From NCBI GenBank assembly GCA_018434685.1, contig JAHDOV010000023.1, forward strand, positions 1 through 64,000: DNA of 64,000 bases, in the 5' to 3' direction. Shown here piece by piece: positions 31,848 to 40,891 of this stretch. Position 1 is the first letter of the stretch, and each line of letters starts with the position of its first letter. The notes below the pieces were generated by a model. That model saw only the letters and a list, made by a program, of their open reading frames with translations. It was not told the DNA's origin and searched no databases. The translations under genes and the position numbers were made by a program. This DNA comes from Deltaproteobacteria bacterium. Lineage in GTDB: Bacteria > Desulfobacterota > Desulfomonilia > UBA1062.

Positions 31848-32348
31848 TTATTCCATTACCTTTTCCATGCCGCTCCAGGAGAATTTCCGGGCAAGGTCCA
31901 GGGCCTCTTCGTGGGATAATCCCTCATAGGCGAGTGCAAATATGCCGTTCTTTGCCTTGGTATTGAGCAGAACGACAATGGTGCCTGTCTTCTCCATCTT
32001 GTCATGAGTGATCCCGATGCGATGACCCGAGACATCCATGGTCTTGGCGACGATCTCCGGGGATTCCATGTTATATCCGGCCTCGAAGGGTGCCCAGGTA
32101 CTCTGCGCAATGCCCCCCACAACGATCTGGGCACTGATCTGAGCGCCATTCTTCTCATATTCCCTCACAGCATTGACCATTTCCCCCATGGGACCGTTCA
32201 TGTTCATGCCGGTGGCCTCCTGGGCCTCCCAGCCGTCAATATCGACGAGCTGTTTTGTCAGATCAGCATAGTTGGGCATCTGCGCATACGCAGGCAGGCA
32301 CGAAAGGACCGCCAGTAAAACCGCTATGACCAGTAACTGTTTTTTCAT
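31848..32348 (-). CDS. Secreted protein of unknown function
   Basis: 166 residues with a signal peptide (LLVIAVLLAVLSCLPAYAQ). The mature part contains GPMGEMVNAVREYEKNGAQISAQIVVGG and ends FSWSGMEKVM, which resembles small periplasmic proteins with an alpha/beta fold. I do not recognise a named family. GGGGGAGG precedes the start. It stands alone, divergent from mutL. Confidence 0.72.
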   Translation of the reverse strand: MKKQLLVIAVLLAVLSCLPAYAQMPNYADLTKQLVDIDGWEAQEATGMNMNGPMGEMVNAVREYEKNGAQISAQIVVGGIAQSTWAPFEAGYNMESPEIVAKTMDVSGHRIGITHDKMEKTGTIVVLLNTKAKNGIFALAYEGLSHEEALDLARKFSWSGMEKVME

Positions 32349-32538
32349 ACGGTGTTTCCTCCCCCAAACGCATTGATTTCATAGATCTTCTGTTATAGGT
32401 GAAACAGCAGGCGGATTCAATCACAAATCATACATGCATGAGTTGACTTCTCTTGTTTATCGCTATAGTTTTAAAGTAAAAAACATGCAGGGAAGTGCTC
32501 CACCGTCGTCAAGAGAAAGGATATGGTGCCCGCATACC

Positions 32539-34254
32539 ATGAGTTCGATACGATTGCTGCCGCAGGATCTCATTAACCAGATAGCTGCCGGAGAGGTCAT
32601 AGAGCGGCCTGCCTCTGTCGTCAAGGAACTCCTGGAGAATGCCCTCGATGCGCAGGCAAGCTCCATATCCATCGACGTCGAAGGCGGGGGGCTCGAACTC
32701 ATACGGGTCGTTGACGATGGGTGCGGCATGGCCGAAGAAGACCTCGAGGTGTCGGTCCTGAGGCACGCGACGAGCAAGATCCGGAGCTCGGACGACCTGT
32801 TCTCCATACATACCCTGGGGTTCCGGGGCGAGGCATTGCCGAGCATTCTGTCGGTCAGCAGGGCCACCCTTTCCACGAGGACTGCCCGGTCGCCCAAGGG
32901 TTTCTCCCTCTCGATCGAGGCAGGCATGATCGCTGAGAAGGCTATGAAGGGCATGCCTTCCGGCACCATTGTCGAGGTGAGGGATCTCTTCTTCAACATG
33001 CCTGCACGCAAGAAATTTCTGAAAACCACTGCCACCGAGCAGCGCCACGTCATCGATATCGTGTCGCGATACGCCATTGCCTATCCATCCACACGTTTTC
33101 TCCTCACCATGGGCGGACGGACAGTGTTGAATCTCAGGGAAGGGTCCTCCCCCGAGGAACGGGTGAAGGCCATCTGGGGAAAAGGGCTCAACGGCAAACT
33201 GCACACCTTCTTGGAGGATCGAGGAGCCATACAGGTGCACGGCATCGTTGCATCGCCAGGGGAAAGCCGGCCAACCCGATCCGGGATCTATACCTATGTG
33301 AACAACAGATCTGTCCGGGATCAGACCCTGAGCGCGGCCGTCGTGGAGGGATACCGGGGCCTGCTCATGAAGCAGCGCTTCCCGCTTGCTGTGCTGTTCA
33401 TCGACATCGACCCTGCGGAGGTGGATGTGAATGTGCACCCGGCAAAGGCCGAGGTGCGCTTCAAAAACTCTTCCGCGGTTTTCGGCCTGGTGGCAAAGAG
33501 CATACGGGATACCCTGACCTGCCCGGCCGAGAAACCATCCTACACCCCGCCCGCAAACCATTCCGACTGTCCCGATGTCCGGGAACAGGTGCGGCCCCTG
33601 TACACGATCCCAATACAACGCCGTCAGCCCGCAGAGGAATTCTTTCAGCAGAGCCTCTTTGCACCGACCAAAACAACCTATGCCGACAAGGCTGTAATCG
33701 GCACCCTGCACTCGACCTATATCCTGCTCCAGGATCATGCCGCACTCTACATCCTCGATCAGCATGCGGCTCACGAACGCATCACCTATGAGAGGCTCAA
33801 AGAACTGCCGGCCGCTGCTGCCGGCACCTCGCAGATGCTTCTTACTCCGGTTGTCCTGGAACTCTCGCCGGTGGAGTTCAGCGCCTTTGAAGAGATTGCG
33901 GCTCACATCGAGCAGATCGGCATCGAGACGAGCCCGTTCGGTGACTGCGCAGTGGCTGTCAGGTCCATTCCCGCTGCACTGGACAAGGGTGATATCCGGG
34001 GCATCATCCTCGAGCTCATCAGCGAAGCAGTCCAGGGAACTCTCGGCAAGGGCGATTACCAGCACGAAATCCTCTCCAGCATTGCCTGTCATGCCAGTGT
34101 CCGCTCCGGGGACAGCCTTTCTCAACCGGAGATCGCCGCACTCCTCGATGATCTTGACAGGATCGGTTCCCCGCTCACCTGCCCCCACGGCAGGCCGCTG
34201 TATAAGAAGATCAGCAAAGACGAGATCGAACGGTGGATCGGAAGACGCCCCTGA
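32539..34254 (+). CDS. mutL: DNA mismatch repair protein MutL
   Basis: 571 residues. The N-terminal GHKL ATPase has INQIAAGEVIERPASVVKEL, ENALDA and GFRGEALPSI; the family middle NVHPAKAEVRF is present. The C-terminal dimerisation domain includes LDQHAAHERITYE and ACHASVRSGD, but no DQHAxxExxxYE(x)4E endonuclease metal motif is evident by eye beyond that segment. In-frame starts reach back to 32434, but ATG 32539 fits the conserved N-terminus (RLLPQDLINQIAAGEV). It overlaps miaA by 22 bases. Confidence 0.94.
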   Translation: MSSIRLLPQDLINQIAAGEVIERPASVVKELLENALDAQASSISIDVEGGGLELIRVVDDGCGMAEEDLEVSVLRHATSKIRSSDDLFSIHTLGFRGEALPSILSVSRATLSTRTARSPKGFSLSIEAGMIAEKAMKGMPSGTIVEVRDLFFNMPARKKFLKTTATEQRHVIDIVSRYAIAYPSTRFLLTMGGRTVLNLREGSSPEERVKAIWGKGLNGKLHTFLEDRGAIQVHGIVASPGESRPTRSGIYTYVNNRSVRDQTLSAAVVEGYRGLLMKQRFPLAVLFIDIDPAEVDVNVHPAKAEVRFKNSSAVFGLVAKSIRDTLTCPAEKPSYTPPANHSDCPDVREQVRPLYTIPIQRRQPAEEFFQQSLFAPTKTTYADKAVIGTLHSTYILLQDHAALYILDQHAAHERITYERLKELPAAAAGTSQMLLTPVVLELSPVEFSAFEEIAAHIEQIGIETSPFGDCAVAVRSIPAALDKGDIRGIILELISEAVQGTLGKGDYQHEILSSIACHASVRSGDSLSQPEIAALLDDLDRIGSPLTCPHGRPLYKKISKDEIERWIGRRP

Positions 34255-35165
34255 TTGTCATAACCGGACCCACAGGTTCCGGCAAGACCGGCCTCGCTCT
34301 CGAGCTCGCCGGTACATACCCCATCGAGGTAATATCTGCAGATTCCATGCAGATATACCGCTACATGGATATCGCCACCGCAAAGCCCGATGAACAGGAG
34401 CGATCTCTCCTGCCCCACCACCTCATCGACGTGGTGGACCCTGACGAAGAATTCAATGCAGGCATTTTTGCAACACTTGCCAGGGAGAAGATATCCCAGG
34501 TGTATGCCGCGAAAAAGATACCCATCGTGGTCGGCGGCACCGGGCTCTACATAAAGGCGCTCATCTTCGGCCTGATCCCGGCACCGGCCGGATCGGAGAG
34601 ATTGCGCGCCTATCTCCGGTCGCTCGCCGCGAGCAGGGGCAGCCGGCACCTCTGGGACGTTCTGGCCAGGCTCGATCCGCCCTCGGCCGGAAAAATCACC
34701 CCGAACGATTCCGCCAGGATCATCCGCTACCTGGAGATCGTCTTCCTCACCGGAGAGAGGCCCAGCATGCTTCAGGATGGCCACGGCTTTGCCCTGCCGC
34801 TGTTTGATACGCGTATTGCCTGCATCATGCCCCAGAGGCAGGAGCTCTACCAGGCCATCGACAACCGGGTATACCGCATGCTTGATCTCGGCCTGGTGGA
34901 TGAGACCGAGCAGCTTATCCGCAGGGGGTACAGCCCGTCGCTGAGATCCATGCAGACCCTTGCCTACAAGCATGTCCTGAGCTACCTCTCCCATGAAACA
35001 GGTCTCGATGAGGCCGTTTCATTGATTCAACGAGACACGAGACGCTATGCCAAGCGCCAGATCACCTGGATCAGGGCGCATCATGCCCCTCAGACCTGCT
35101 ACGACCCTGCAGCGGCACGGCCCGTCATTGCCCGCTGGCTCGACGATATCCTCGCCTCGTGCTGA
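34233..35165 (+). CDS. miaA: tRNA dimethylallyltransferase MiaA
   Basis: 310 residues. ITGPTGSGKTGLALELA (P-loop), ISADSMQIYRYMDIATAKP, PHHLIDVVDP and IVVGGTGLYIKAL are the diagnostic MiaA motifs. It adds an isopentenyl group to A37 of tRNAs reading UNN codons. It begins inside the end of mutL, so the pair is co-translated. With the following ttcA and tsaC genes it forms a run of three tRNA modification genes. Confidence 0.95.
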   Translation: MDRKTPLIVITGPTGSGKTGLALELAGTYPIEVISADSMQIYRYMDIATAKPDEQERSLLPHHLIDVVDPDEEFNAGIFATLAREKISQVYAAKKIPIVVGGTGLYIKALIFGLIPAPAGSERLRAYLRSLAASRGSRHLWDVLARLDPPSAGKITPNDSARIIRYLEIVFLTGERPSMLQDGHGFALPLFDTRIACIMPQRQELYQAIDNRVYRMLDLGLVDETEQLIRRGYSPSLRSMQTLAYKHVLSYLSHETGLDEAVSLIQRDTRRYAKRQITWIRAHHAPQTCYDPAAARPVIARWLDDILASC

Positions 35166-35281
35166 TGGCGATCACTCCTGCGGGAGAGGAACCTGAAGCA
35201 GCCCGTAATCTGCCCTGAGCGCAGCACGTAATGGTATTTTCACATATTGCAAAACCGGCGTTATATGATAAGGGATAATTC

Positions 35282-36049
35282 GTGAGTTATAACACAAGAC
35301 GCTATTTTGAAAAACGCATCCGCAAGAAGGCAGGAACCGCGATCCACGACTACCGCATGATCGAGCAGGGAGACAAAGTCCTCGTGGCTGTCTCCGGCGG
35401 CAGGGACTCCATCGTACTGCTCAAGGTACTTGCAGACCTCCGCAGGTCAGCGCCCGTGAGTTTCGACATCATTCCTGTCCATATAGCAACCGGATTTGAG
35501 AGAGACTTTCCCCGCATCGCCCACTGGATCGAAAAAACACTCGACCTCAAGACCCTGGTGGTCGAATCCGGGATCTCCGAGATCCTCAAGGAGTCCTCGG
35601 ACCCTGACAAGAGTCCCTGTGCGCTCTGTTCCCGGCTTCGCAGGGGAAACCTCTATTCCCTGGCCCAGGAACTCGGGGTATCCTCCATTGCGCTGGGCCA
35701 CCACATGGATGATGTCATCGAGACCTTCCTGCTGCGGACTCTCTTTACCGGGCAGATCGGTGCCATGGCGCCGGCACGGGTTTCAAATGACGGGAACAAC
35801 CGGGTGATCAGGCCGCTGGCATACTGCACGGGCGAACTGGTCAATGACTACTTCCGCTTCCTCGACCTTGCCCCGGTGGTAAATGCCTGCATAATTCGAC
35901 CAGACGGAAAACGCGAGTTGATCAGAAAATATATCAGCATGATGGAAAAAGACATCCCCTCGGTGAAATATTCCCTTTTTGCCGCGCTCGGCAATGTCGA
36001 TATGAAGAGCATGTGTAACAGGGAGAACACGTATGCGCATCCTCATTGA
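35282..36049 (+). CDS. ttcA: TtcA-family tRNA 2-thiolation protein
   Basis: 255 residues. The PP-loop VAVSGGRDSIVLLKVL and CxxC in CALCSRLRRG, plus ALGHHMDDVIETFLLRTL, are TtcA-family features. Members carry an iron-sulfur cluster and thiolate C32 of tRNA. The GTG start at 35282 has only a weak AAGGGA upstream. It overlaps the next gene by 17 bases. Other TtcA/TtuA subfamilies could act at another position, so the product is named by family. Confidence 0.82.
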   Translation: MSYNTRRYFEKRIRKKAGTAIHDYRMIEQGDKVLVAVSGGRDSIVLLKVLADLRRSAPVSFDIIPVHIATGFERDFPRIAHWIEKTLDLKTLVVESGISEILKESSDPDKSPCALCSRLRRGNLYSLAQELGVSSIALGHHMDDVIETFLLRTLFTGQIGAMAPARVSNDGNNRVIRPLAYCTGELVNDYFRFLDLAPVVNACIIRPDGKRELIRKYISMMEKDIPSVKYSLFAALGNVDMKSMCNRENTYAHPH

Positions 36050-36635
36050 TCCTTTCACGCCCAAACCGAGGGTTGTCAAACGCATTGCAGAAATCCTCTC
36101 GGCCGGGGGCATCATCGTGTATCCCACAGATACGGTCTATGGCCTGGGGTGCTGCATCACCAACAAGAAGGGCATCGACAAGATCAATGCCATCAAGGCC
36201 TCGGTAAAGCCGCGGAGCATCATGTTCTCCGAGATCAAGTGCATCAGCAAATATGCCAAGGTGTCCAATGAGGCCTTCCGGATAATGAAGAACCTGCTGC
36301 CCGGGCCGTACACCATCGTGCTCCCGGCCACCAGACTGGTCCCGAGGCTCCTCCAGTCCAACCGGAAATCCATCGGCGTGCGCATACCCGATCACTGGTT
36401 CTGCAAGGCAATCGTGGATGAGATCGGTGAGCCGATCATAACCACGAGCGTACCCCTGTCTCACGAACGGCTCCACATAGACCCGGTGGAGATAGACGCA
36501 GACCTCGGTCACATTGTGGATGCGGTCGTAGACAGCGGAATCCTCCCCGACATCCCCTCCACGATGATCTCCCTCGAGACCGACACCGTGGAGGTGATCC
36601 GCGAGGGGCAGGGACCTCTGGATATTTTCGGATAA
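36033..36635 (+). CDS. Sua5/YciO/YrdC/YwlC family protein (threonylcarbamoyl-AMP synthase type)
   Basis: 200 residues. IIVYPTDTVYGLGC and LPGPYTIVLPAT match the YrdC fold, which binds ATP and threonine to make threonylcarbamoyl-AMP for t6A37 of tRNA. The protein resembles the YciO branch, in which activity is less certain. Its 5' end overlaps the TtcA-family gene, so it belongs to the same tRNA-modification operon. Confidence 0.82.
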   Translation: MRILIDPFTPKPRVVKRIAEILSAGGIIVYPTDTVYGLGCCITNKKGIDKINAIKASVKPRSIMFSEIKCISKYAKVSNEAFRIMKNLLPGPYTIVLPATRLVPRLLQSNRKSIGVRIPDHWFCKAIVDEIGEPIITTSVPLSHERLHIDPVEIDADLGHIVDAVVDSGILPDIPSTMISLETDTVEVIREGQGPLDIFG

Positions 36636-36658
36636 ACTGAAATGAGAAGGGCTCGGCC

Positions 36659-38128
36659 ATGAAGAAGATGCTGATCAATGCAATCCATCCTGAAGAGATC
36701 AGGGTTGCAGTAGTTGAAAACAGTGTTCTCAAGGAACTCCACATAGAGAGCTCCCTGAAAGAACAGCTCAGGGGAAACATCTTCCGGGGAAAGATCTCGA
36801 AGGTGGAAAAAGGCCTCGATGCGGTGTTCGTGGACTACGGGCGGGAGAAACACGGCCTGCTGCCGAAGGGGGATATGAACCCTGCCTTCGTCCCCGGCGC
36901 GCTTGCGGGCAGCGACATCTTTCCCTGCCTGAGAAACGGGCTCGAGATCCCGGTCCAGGTGAGCCGGGAGGAGAAGGGTGCAAAAGGGGCGCTGCTCACC
37001 ATGAACCTGTCGATTCCCGGGCGGTACATGGTGCTGGTGCCCAAGCAGGAACTCGCCGGCATATCCCGCAAGATAGAAGACGAGGTCCAGAGAAAACGCC
37101 TCAAGGAGATCATCGGTCAGCTGCAGCTCCCCGCTGACATGGGGCTCATTGTGAGAACAGCGGGCATGGATAAGACCAAGGCCGATCTCTCCAAGGACAT
37201 CAACTACCTCATGAGGCTCTGGAAGAGCATGGAGGCCGAATTTGTCAAGGCCCCCTGCCCTTCGCTCATCTACCGGGAGGGCGATATCATTATCCGCTCC
37301 ATCAGGGATTACTTCACCAGCGATATGTCCGAGGTGCTCATCGACGACGAGGAGACCCACAAGAGGGCCCTGCTGTTCATGAAGAGCGTCATGCCCAGGC
37401 ACCAGAACCGCATCAAGTTCTACAAGCAGTCAAAGCCCCTGTTCACGAAGTACGATCTCGAACAGCAGATACAGGGCATCTACGACAAGAAGGTGAAGCT
37501 GAAATCCGGCGGCACCATCGTCATCGAGTCGACCGAGGCAATGGTGGTCATCGATGTGAATTCAGCACAATCCCGCAGCAGCAAGAATATCGAGGACACG
37601 GCCTTTTCCACCAATATGGAGGCTGCAGCCGAGATTGCCCGTCAGCTGGTGCTGCGCGACCTGGGCGGCCTCGTGGTGATCGACTTTATCGACATGCGCT
37701 CGAAGGACCACATCCGCAAGGTGGAGAAAGAGCTGAAAGACAGGCTCAAGGAAGACAGGGCCCACCTCGTGATCGGCAAGATCTCCAAGTTCGGCATCAT
37801 GGAACTCTCCCGTGAGAAACTCACCTCCACGCTCATGGAAAAGAGCCACATAACCTGTCCGACCTGCGATGGGACAGGCATGGTGAGGTCGGTGGAATCT
37901 TCGGCATTCATGGCACTGCGTGAGCTGCAGCTCTTCATCAACCGCAACAAGGCAAAGAGCATCAGGGTCGGTCTGCCCAGGGACGTGGCACTCTATCTCC
38001 TCAATCAGCAGAGGAAACACCTCATCAGGATCGAGCAGGAATTCTCGGGCGAAATCCACATCTATTTCCATGAGGGGCTCAAACACGGCCAGATGGAGAT
38101 CATTCCGGAACCCCAGGCATCTTCCTGA
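36659..38128 (+). CDS. rng: Ribonuclease G/E family protein
   Basis: 489 residues, the size of RNase G. An S1 domain begins with NIFRGKISKVEKGLDAVFVDYGREKHG; the catalytic aspartates are in MVVIDVNSAQSR and GLVVIDFIDMRS; the zinc-link CPTCDGTG follows. It processes 16S rRNA and degrades mRNA. It has a good match to RNase G rather than RNase E because no long C-terminal scaffold exists. It is the last housekeeping gene before the accessory region. Confidence 0.93.
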   Translation: MKKMLINAIHPEEIRVAVVENSVLKELHIESSLKEQLRGNIFRGKISKVEKGLDAVFVDYGREKHGLLPKGDMNPAFVPGALAGSDIFPCLRNGLEIPVQVSREEKGAKGALLTMNLSIPGRYMVLVPKQELAGISRKIEDEVQRKRLKEIIGQLQLPADMGLIVRTAGMDKTKADLSKDINYLMRLWKSMEAEFVKAPCPSLIYREGDIIIRSIRDYFTSDMSEVLIDDEETHKRALLFMKSVMPRHQNRIKFYKQSKPLFTKYDLEQQIQGIYDKKVKLKSGGTIVIESTEAMVVIDVNSAQSRSSKNIEDTAFSTNMEAAAEIARQLVLRDLGGLVVIDFIDMRSKDHIRKVEKELKDRLKEDRAHLVIGKISKFGIMELSREKLTSTLMEKSHITCPTCDGTGMVRSVESSAFMALRELQLFINRNKAKSIRVGLPRDVALYLLNQQRKHLIRIEQEFSGEIHIYFHEGLKHGQMEIIPEPQASS

Positions 38129-38493
38129 GGTGAGAGCATGCATCACAAGCCTTGAGCTTAACCGTAGAAATCTCGAAGATAACATGAGAGCAGACATATC
38201 ACGTTTCCAGGGGGACCCTGGGCTGATATGGCAATGGAATACCTTGGCGATGCAATGGTTCATCCCACAGATTATCTGACAGATATAATTGGAGAACTGT
38301 CGAGTTCCAGGACCTCTTCTTCATTGATGGTGTCCACTGGTTCAGGGCAGGTTCAAGATCACCACCGGGACCATTCACTACCCACCCGGCCGCATCCAAG
38401 GCCGTTATAATTTAATCGACTTTTCAAGCGCCGTTACCGACATATCGTTTGTTATGTAGTGTCTCTCAAACAGCCATAGGCGAAAGGAACATC
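38129..38493. other. Intergenic region with direct-repeat copy A
   Basis: A 365-base region after RNase G. No open frame looks coding. It contains the first copy of the direct repeat (38256-38320) that recurs at 40538-40602. An imperfect hairpin with AACT/AGTT arms lies inside the copy. It marks the switch from housekeeping to accessory DNA. Confidence 0.5.
38256..38320 (+). repeat. Degenerate 65-bp direct repeat, copy A
   Basis: Shares GGTTCA, GATTATCTGAC, ATTGGA, AACTGTC and GACCTCTT in the same order and spacing with 40538-40602. About three quarters of positions agree by eye. The two copies enclose a lipoprotein gene and a toxin-antitoxin pair, so they may mark an insertion by recombination or be two members of a dispersed intergenic repeat. 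Confidence 0.65.
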
Positions 38494-39459
38494 ATGAAAA
38501 GAACATACTTCTACAATACCATGTTGCTCATCGGGGTCTTACAACTGTGCCTGTTCCTGGCTGGATGCGGGGGAACTGATAAAAGAGAAGAAACCTATGG
38601 CGATGGTAAAATTATGGTCCGTTATTATGTCAAAGAGATCGATGGGAATTTTTTAATACATGGGATGTATAGATCCTGGTATCACGACGGCACAAAAAGA
38701 GAAGAGATTGAATATGAAAAAGGCAAAAAGCATGGAAAATATATTTCATGGCATGAGAATGGAACCAAAAACATAGAGAGCGAATTTAAAAATGACAAAA
38801 AGCATGGCCTTTATGCCTCATGGTATGAAAATGGAGCCAAAAAAGAAGAGATCGAATTTGAAAATGATGAAATGAACGGTGATTGCACCTGGTGGTATGA
38901 AAATGGAACCCGGGGATGCCAAGAACAATACGTTAACGGATTACGAGACGGCACCTCCAAAAACTGGTATTCTGATGGTCGAAAGAAATCGATTGCGAAC
39001 TATAACAAGGGAACTATCGATGGCAAGATTGTTATCATGGACGAAAAGAACGAATGTACTGCCAATTTTAAAGATGGACTCCTCGATGGTAAACTTGAAG
39101 CATTCTATTCCGAGGACGCATGTGATTTTGAATTGAAGATTAAGGCATCCTTTAACAATGGTGTCCCTGTCGATAAATTTTTTATATCACAGCAGAACAA
39201 TTGCAATGGAACCACGTTTTCAATAGCAGGCAGATTCCTCAAAGATTCAGTACAGATCGATAACATGCAGAATATTGAGAACGATGGAGACCGTTTATTG
39301 GCTGGTGGTTTATGGCATAATGATTTCAATGCATTCTTTTACTCCTGGAAAGGGCTCGGTGCGCTGTGGGACAATTACAACTTTGGGACCGGGTTTTTTA
39401 CAGAATTACTCCCTAAGCTCAAAAACTGTGTTGCAGAAACTGAAAATCTGAACATGTAG
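38494..39459 (+). CDS. Lipoprotein with YwqK/MORN-like repeats
   Basis: 321 residues. The N-terminus is a lipoprotein signal with lipobox FLAGC (Cys25). The body contains at least six repeats of the form HGxYxSWYENGxKKEEIEFEND, the YwqK-type MORN-2 repeat found in toxin-antitoxin-related and surface proteins. An exact role is unknown. An upstream in-frame start at 38449 exists, but ATG 38494 has AAAGGA and gives the lipoprotein signal. Codon and base usage (A-rich) differ from the housekeeping genes, consistent with transfer. Confidence 0.8.
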   Translation: MKRTYFYNTMLLIGVLQLCLFLAGCGGTDKREETYGDGKIMVRYYVKEIDGNFLIHGMYRSWYHDGTKREEIEYEKGKKHGKYISWHENGTKNIESEFKNDKKHGLYASWYENGAKKEEIEFENDEMNGDCTWWYENGTRGCQEQYVNGLRDGTSKNWYSDGRKKSIANYNKGTIDGKIVIMDEKNECTANFKDGLLDGKLEAFYSEDACDFELKIKASFNNGVPVDKFFISQQNNCNGTTFSIAGRFLKDSVQIDNMQNIENDGDRLLAGGLWHNDFNAFFYSWKGLGALWDNYNFGTGFFTELLPKLKNCVAETENLNM

Positions 39460-39486
39460 CGTGCTTTATTGAAACAGCTAGAGAAA

Positions 39487-39520
39487 AACAACCCCTCCCA
39501 TAGCATAAAGAGGGGTTGTT
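39487..39520. terminator. Hairpin terminator after the lipoprotein gene
   Basis: AACAACCCCTC (39487-39497) pairs perfectly with GAGGGGTTGTT (39510-39520). Five A residues precede the stem and TTTC follows, so it could terminate in either direction, mainly for the lipoprotein gene 27 bases upstream. Confidence 0.7.
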
Positions 39521-39729
39521 TCAACAATACTCGCGGCATTATTCCAATGGGATATATTTATCCAAAATGGGCCCGGCCAATCCGGAACAAACGAACAAAC
39601 CGGGGTCAGCGTAGTATTTTTCACAGCAGGAAAAACTTACTCCGACCTCGATATTTTGACTTTCTTTGCTTGCACAATGAGAATTTACCTGTCCTGCCGA
39701 GGTGAGAAGACTTTTCTCGATTATAAGTA

Positions 39730-39770
39730 TTGTGGTTATTGCCGATAAAGTGTATACTTTAAAGTGTACA
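39730..39770 (+). promoter_or_regulatory. Toxin-antitoxin promoter with palindromic operator
   Basis: TTGTGG (39730-39735), 17 bases, then TATACT (39753-39758) form a plausible sigma-70 promoter. The -10 lies inside a near-perfect 20-bp palindrome, TGTATACTTTAAAGTGTACA (39751-39770), with two mismatches. Placement suits autorepression by the antitoxin or toxin-antitoxin complex, as is known for Phd/VapB families. Confidence 0.65.
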
Positions 39771-39786
39771 TTTAGAGGTGATTAAG

Positions 39787-40029
39787 ATGAAAGTGACCGC
39801 CAAGGAATTGAGAGAAAGAACCAAGGAGATCATGGGCTCCGTGGAGAGAGGTGAAGAAGTGGAAGTGACCTATCATGGGAAACCTTTCGCCGTGATAACA
39901 CCGACACGGAAAGTCAGGAAAGCCGATAAGCACACCATCTTTGGGATGTGGTCCGATACTCCCCAGGCTGAAGATGTGGATGCATACGTTCGCAATCTGC
40001 GAAAGGGAAGAACTTTCGGTGCTGATTGA
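39787..40029 (+). CDS. Phd/YefM-family antitoxin
   Basis: 80 residues. MKVTAKELRERTKEIMGSVERGEEVEVTYHGKPFAVITP is the N-terminal Phd/YefM DNA-binding and dimerisation domain; the C-terminal tail (FGMWSDTPQAEDVDAYVRNLRKGR) neutralises the toxin. GAGG lies eight bases before ATG 39787; a GTG at 39778 is in frame. It is paired with the PIN toxin that overlaps its 3' end. Confidence 0.9.
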   Translation: MKVTAKELRERTKEIMGSVERGEEVEVTYHGKPFAVITPTRKVRKADKHTIFGMWSDTPQAEDVDAYVRNLRKGRTFGAD

Positions 40030-40399
40030 TACTGATGTCTTGATTTGGTACCTCAGAGGCAACAAGAATGCGTATAAAGTCATTGATGCCCAGGAAGGCT
40101 TTGAGATCTCTGCTGTAACCTACATGGAACTGGTCCAGGGAATGCGCGACAAAAATGAACTGCAGAAAATGAGGAAAGCCTTAACAGAATTAGATGTCAC
40201 CATGCTTGCCATTAGCGAGAGTATCACTTCCAGGGCAATGGTGATAGTGGAAGAGAACTATTTAAGCAGCTCCGTTGAGCTTGCCGATGCTCTTATCGCT
40301 GCAACAGCTATTGAGCACGGACTTGATCTGCTGACAGGAAATGTCAAGCATTACAAAGTAATAAAGAATTTGAGCCTGAAAAACTTCCGTCCCAAATGA
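40019..40399 (+). CDS. vapC: PIN-domain toxin, VapC type
   Basis: 126 residues. The acidic residues of the PIN nuclease are in VLIDTDVLIWYL, TYMELVQGMRD and SVELADALIAATA, and the final part LLTGNVKHY is typical of VapC. The likely activity is cleavage of RNA, commonly tRNA or rRNA, restrained by the antitoxin. GTG 40019 (11-base overlap with the antitoxin) is preferred because the upstream frame only reads antitoxin DNA. Confidence 0.88.
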   Translation: MLIDTDVLIWYLRGNKNAYKVIDAQEGFEISAVTYMELVQGMRDKNELQKMRKALTELDVTMLAISESITSRAMVIVEENYLSSSVELADALIAATAIEHGLDLLTGNVKHYKVIKNLSLKNFRPK

Positions 40400-40537
40400 A
40401 CCACATCAAAGAAGGCTAAGGGTAATAAAAGAACTCAGAAATCAGTATCCAGAATCAAATGATAATAGAAGCAGCTGACGGAGATTTTTCATTTAAATTC
40501 AAACAAGCTGCGAAACATGATCATGCCCTGCCCTGTG

Positions 40538-40602
40538 GTTCACACCACGGATTATCTGACTGAATTAATTGGATAACTGTCTGATTTGAAGACCTCTTTT
40601 CC
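40538..40602 (+). repeat. Degenerate 65-bp direct repeat, copy B
   Basis: Second copy of the repeat at 38256-38320. This copy also has a short inverted pair GTGGT/ACCAC at its left end. It lies between the PIN toxin and the sigma-54 promoter region. Confidence 0.65.
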
Positions 40603-40668
40603 CCTATGATAAACTCCAGGAGTCAAAATAGTCAGTTTTCTACTCTACTCTGTTTTCTTTTACTTTAA

Positions 40669-40750
40669 GTCAACCTCATCTTTTGCTATCTCAACATCTT
40701 CAGATCTTATATCAATATTTGATCCCACTTACTCAACCATAAAAAGTCAA
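40669..40750 (+). promoter_or_regulatory. Candidate enhancer-binding sites for the promoter at 40817
   Basis: GTCAAC at 40669-40674, CTCAAC at 40690-40695, CTCAAC at 40732-40737 and GTCAAC at 40745-40750. The first three are spaced 21 and 42 bases apart, two and four helical turns. They end 67 bases before the -24 element. The same hexamer is repeated ahead of three other sigma-54-like promoters in the window. Confidence 0.55.
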
Positions 40751-40816
40751 CTGATTACACTGTTTCTATCCTATAATCACTTTAATATTAATTACATATG
40801 CAATATTGAGCTGGCA

Positions 40817-40832
40817 TGGCATACCGCTTGCT
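40817..40832 (+). promoter_or_regulatory. Sigma-54 (-24/-12) promoter
   Basis: TGGCATACCGCTTGCT matches the sigma-54 consensus TGGCACGNNNNTTGCW except at two less conserved bases, and GG-N10-GC spacing is exact. It is 59 bases before the start codon at 40892 and nearly identical to the promoter at 62577. Confidence 0.8.
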
Positions 40833-40891
40833 CTACAGTTATCAATCGATCGTAATACAAATAAAACTAATTAAAAAAAAGGAGAAACAGG

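Larger units (their letters stand above)
39460..39786. other. Intergenic region between lipoprotein and toxin-antitoxin genes
   Basis: 327 bases. It holds a strong hairpin (39487-39520) and the toxin-antitoxin promoter and operator (39730-39770). The part between, about 39525-39725, shows no coding frame that I trust. Confidence 0.5.
40400..40891. other. Intergenic region with direct-repeat copy B and sigma-54 control sequences
   Basis: 492 bases without a convincing gene. From left to right it holds direct-repeat copy B (40538-40602), four CTCAAC/GTCAAC motifs (40669-40750), a small inverted repeat ATCA/TGAT (40711-40723) and a sigma-54 promoter (40817-40832) for the gene at 40892. Its composition is very AT-rich. 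Confidence 0.6.

Noticed and set aside
32509-34188. 559-residue open frame antisense to mutL
   Set aside because: Shadow of a GC-rich gene; mutL on the plus strand has complete family motifs.
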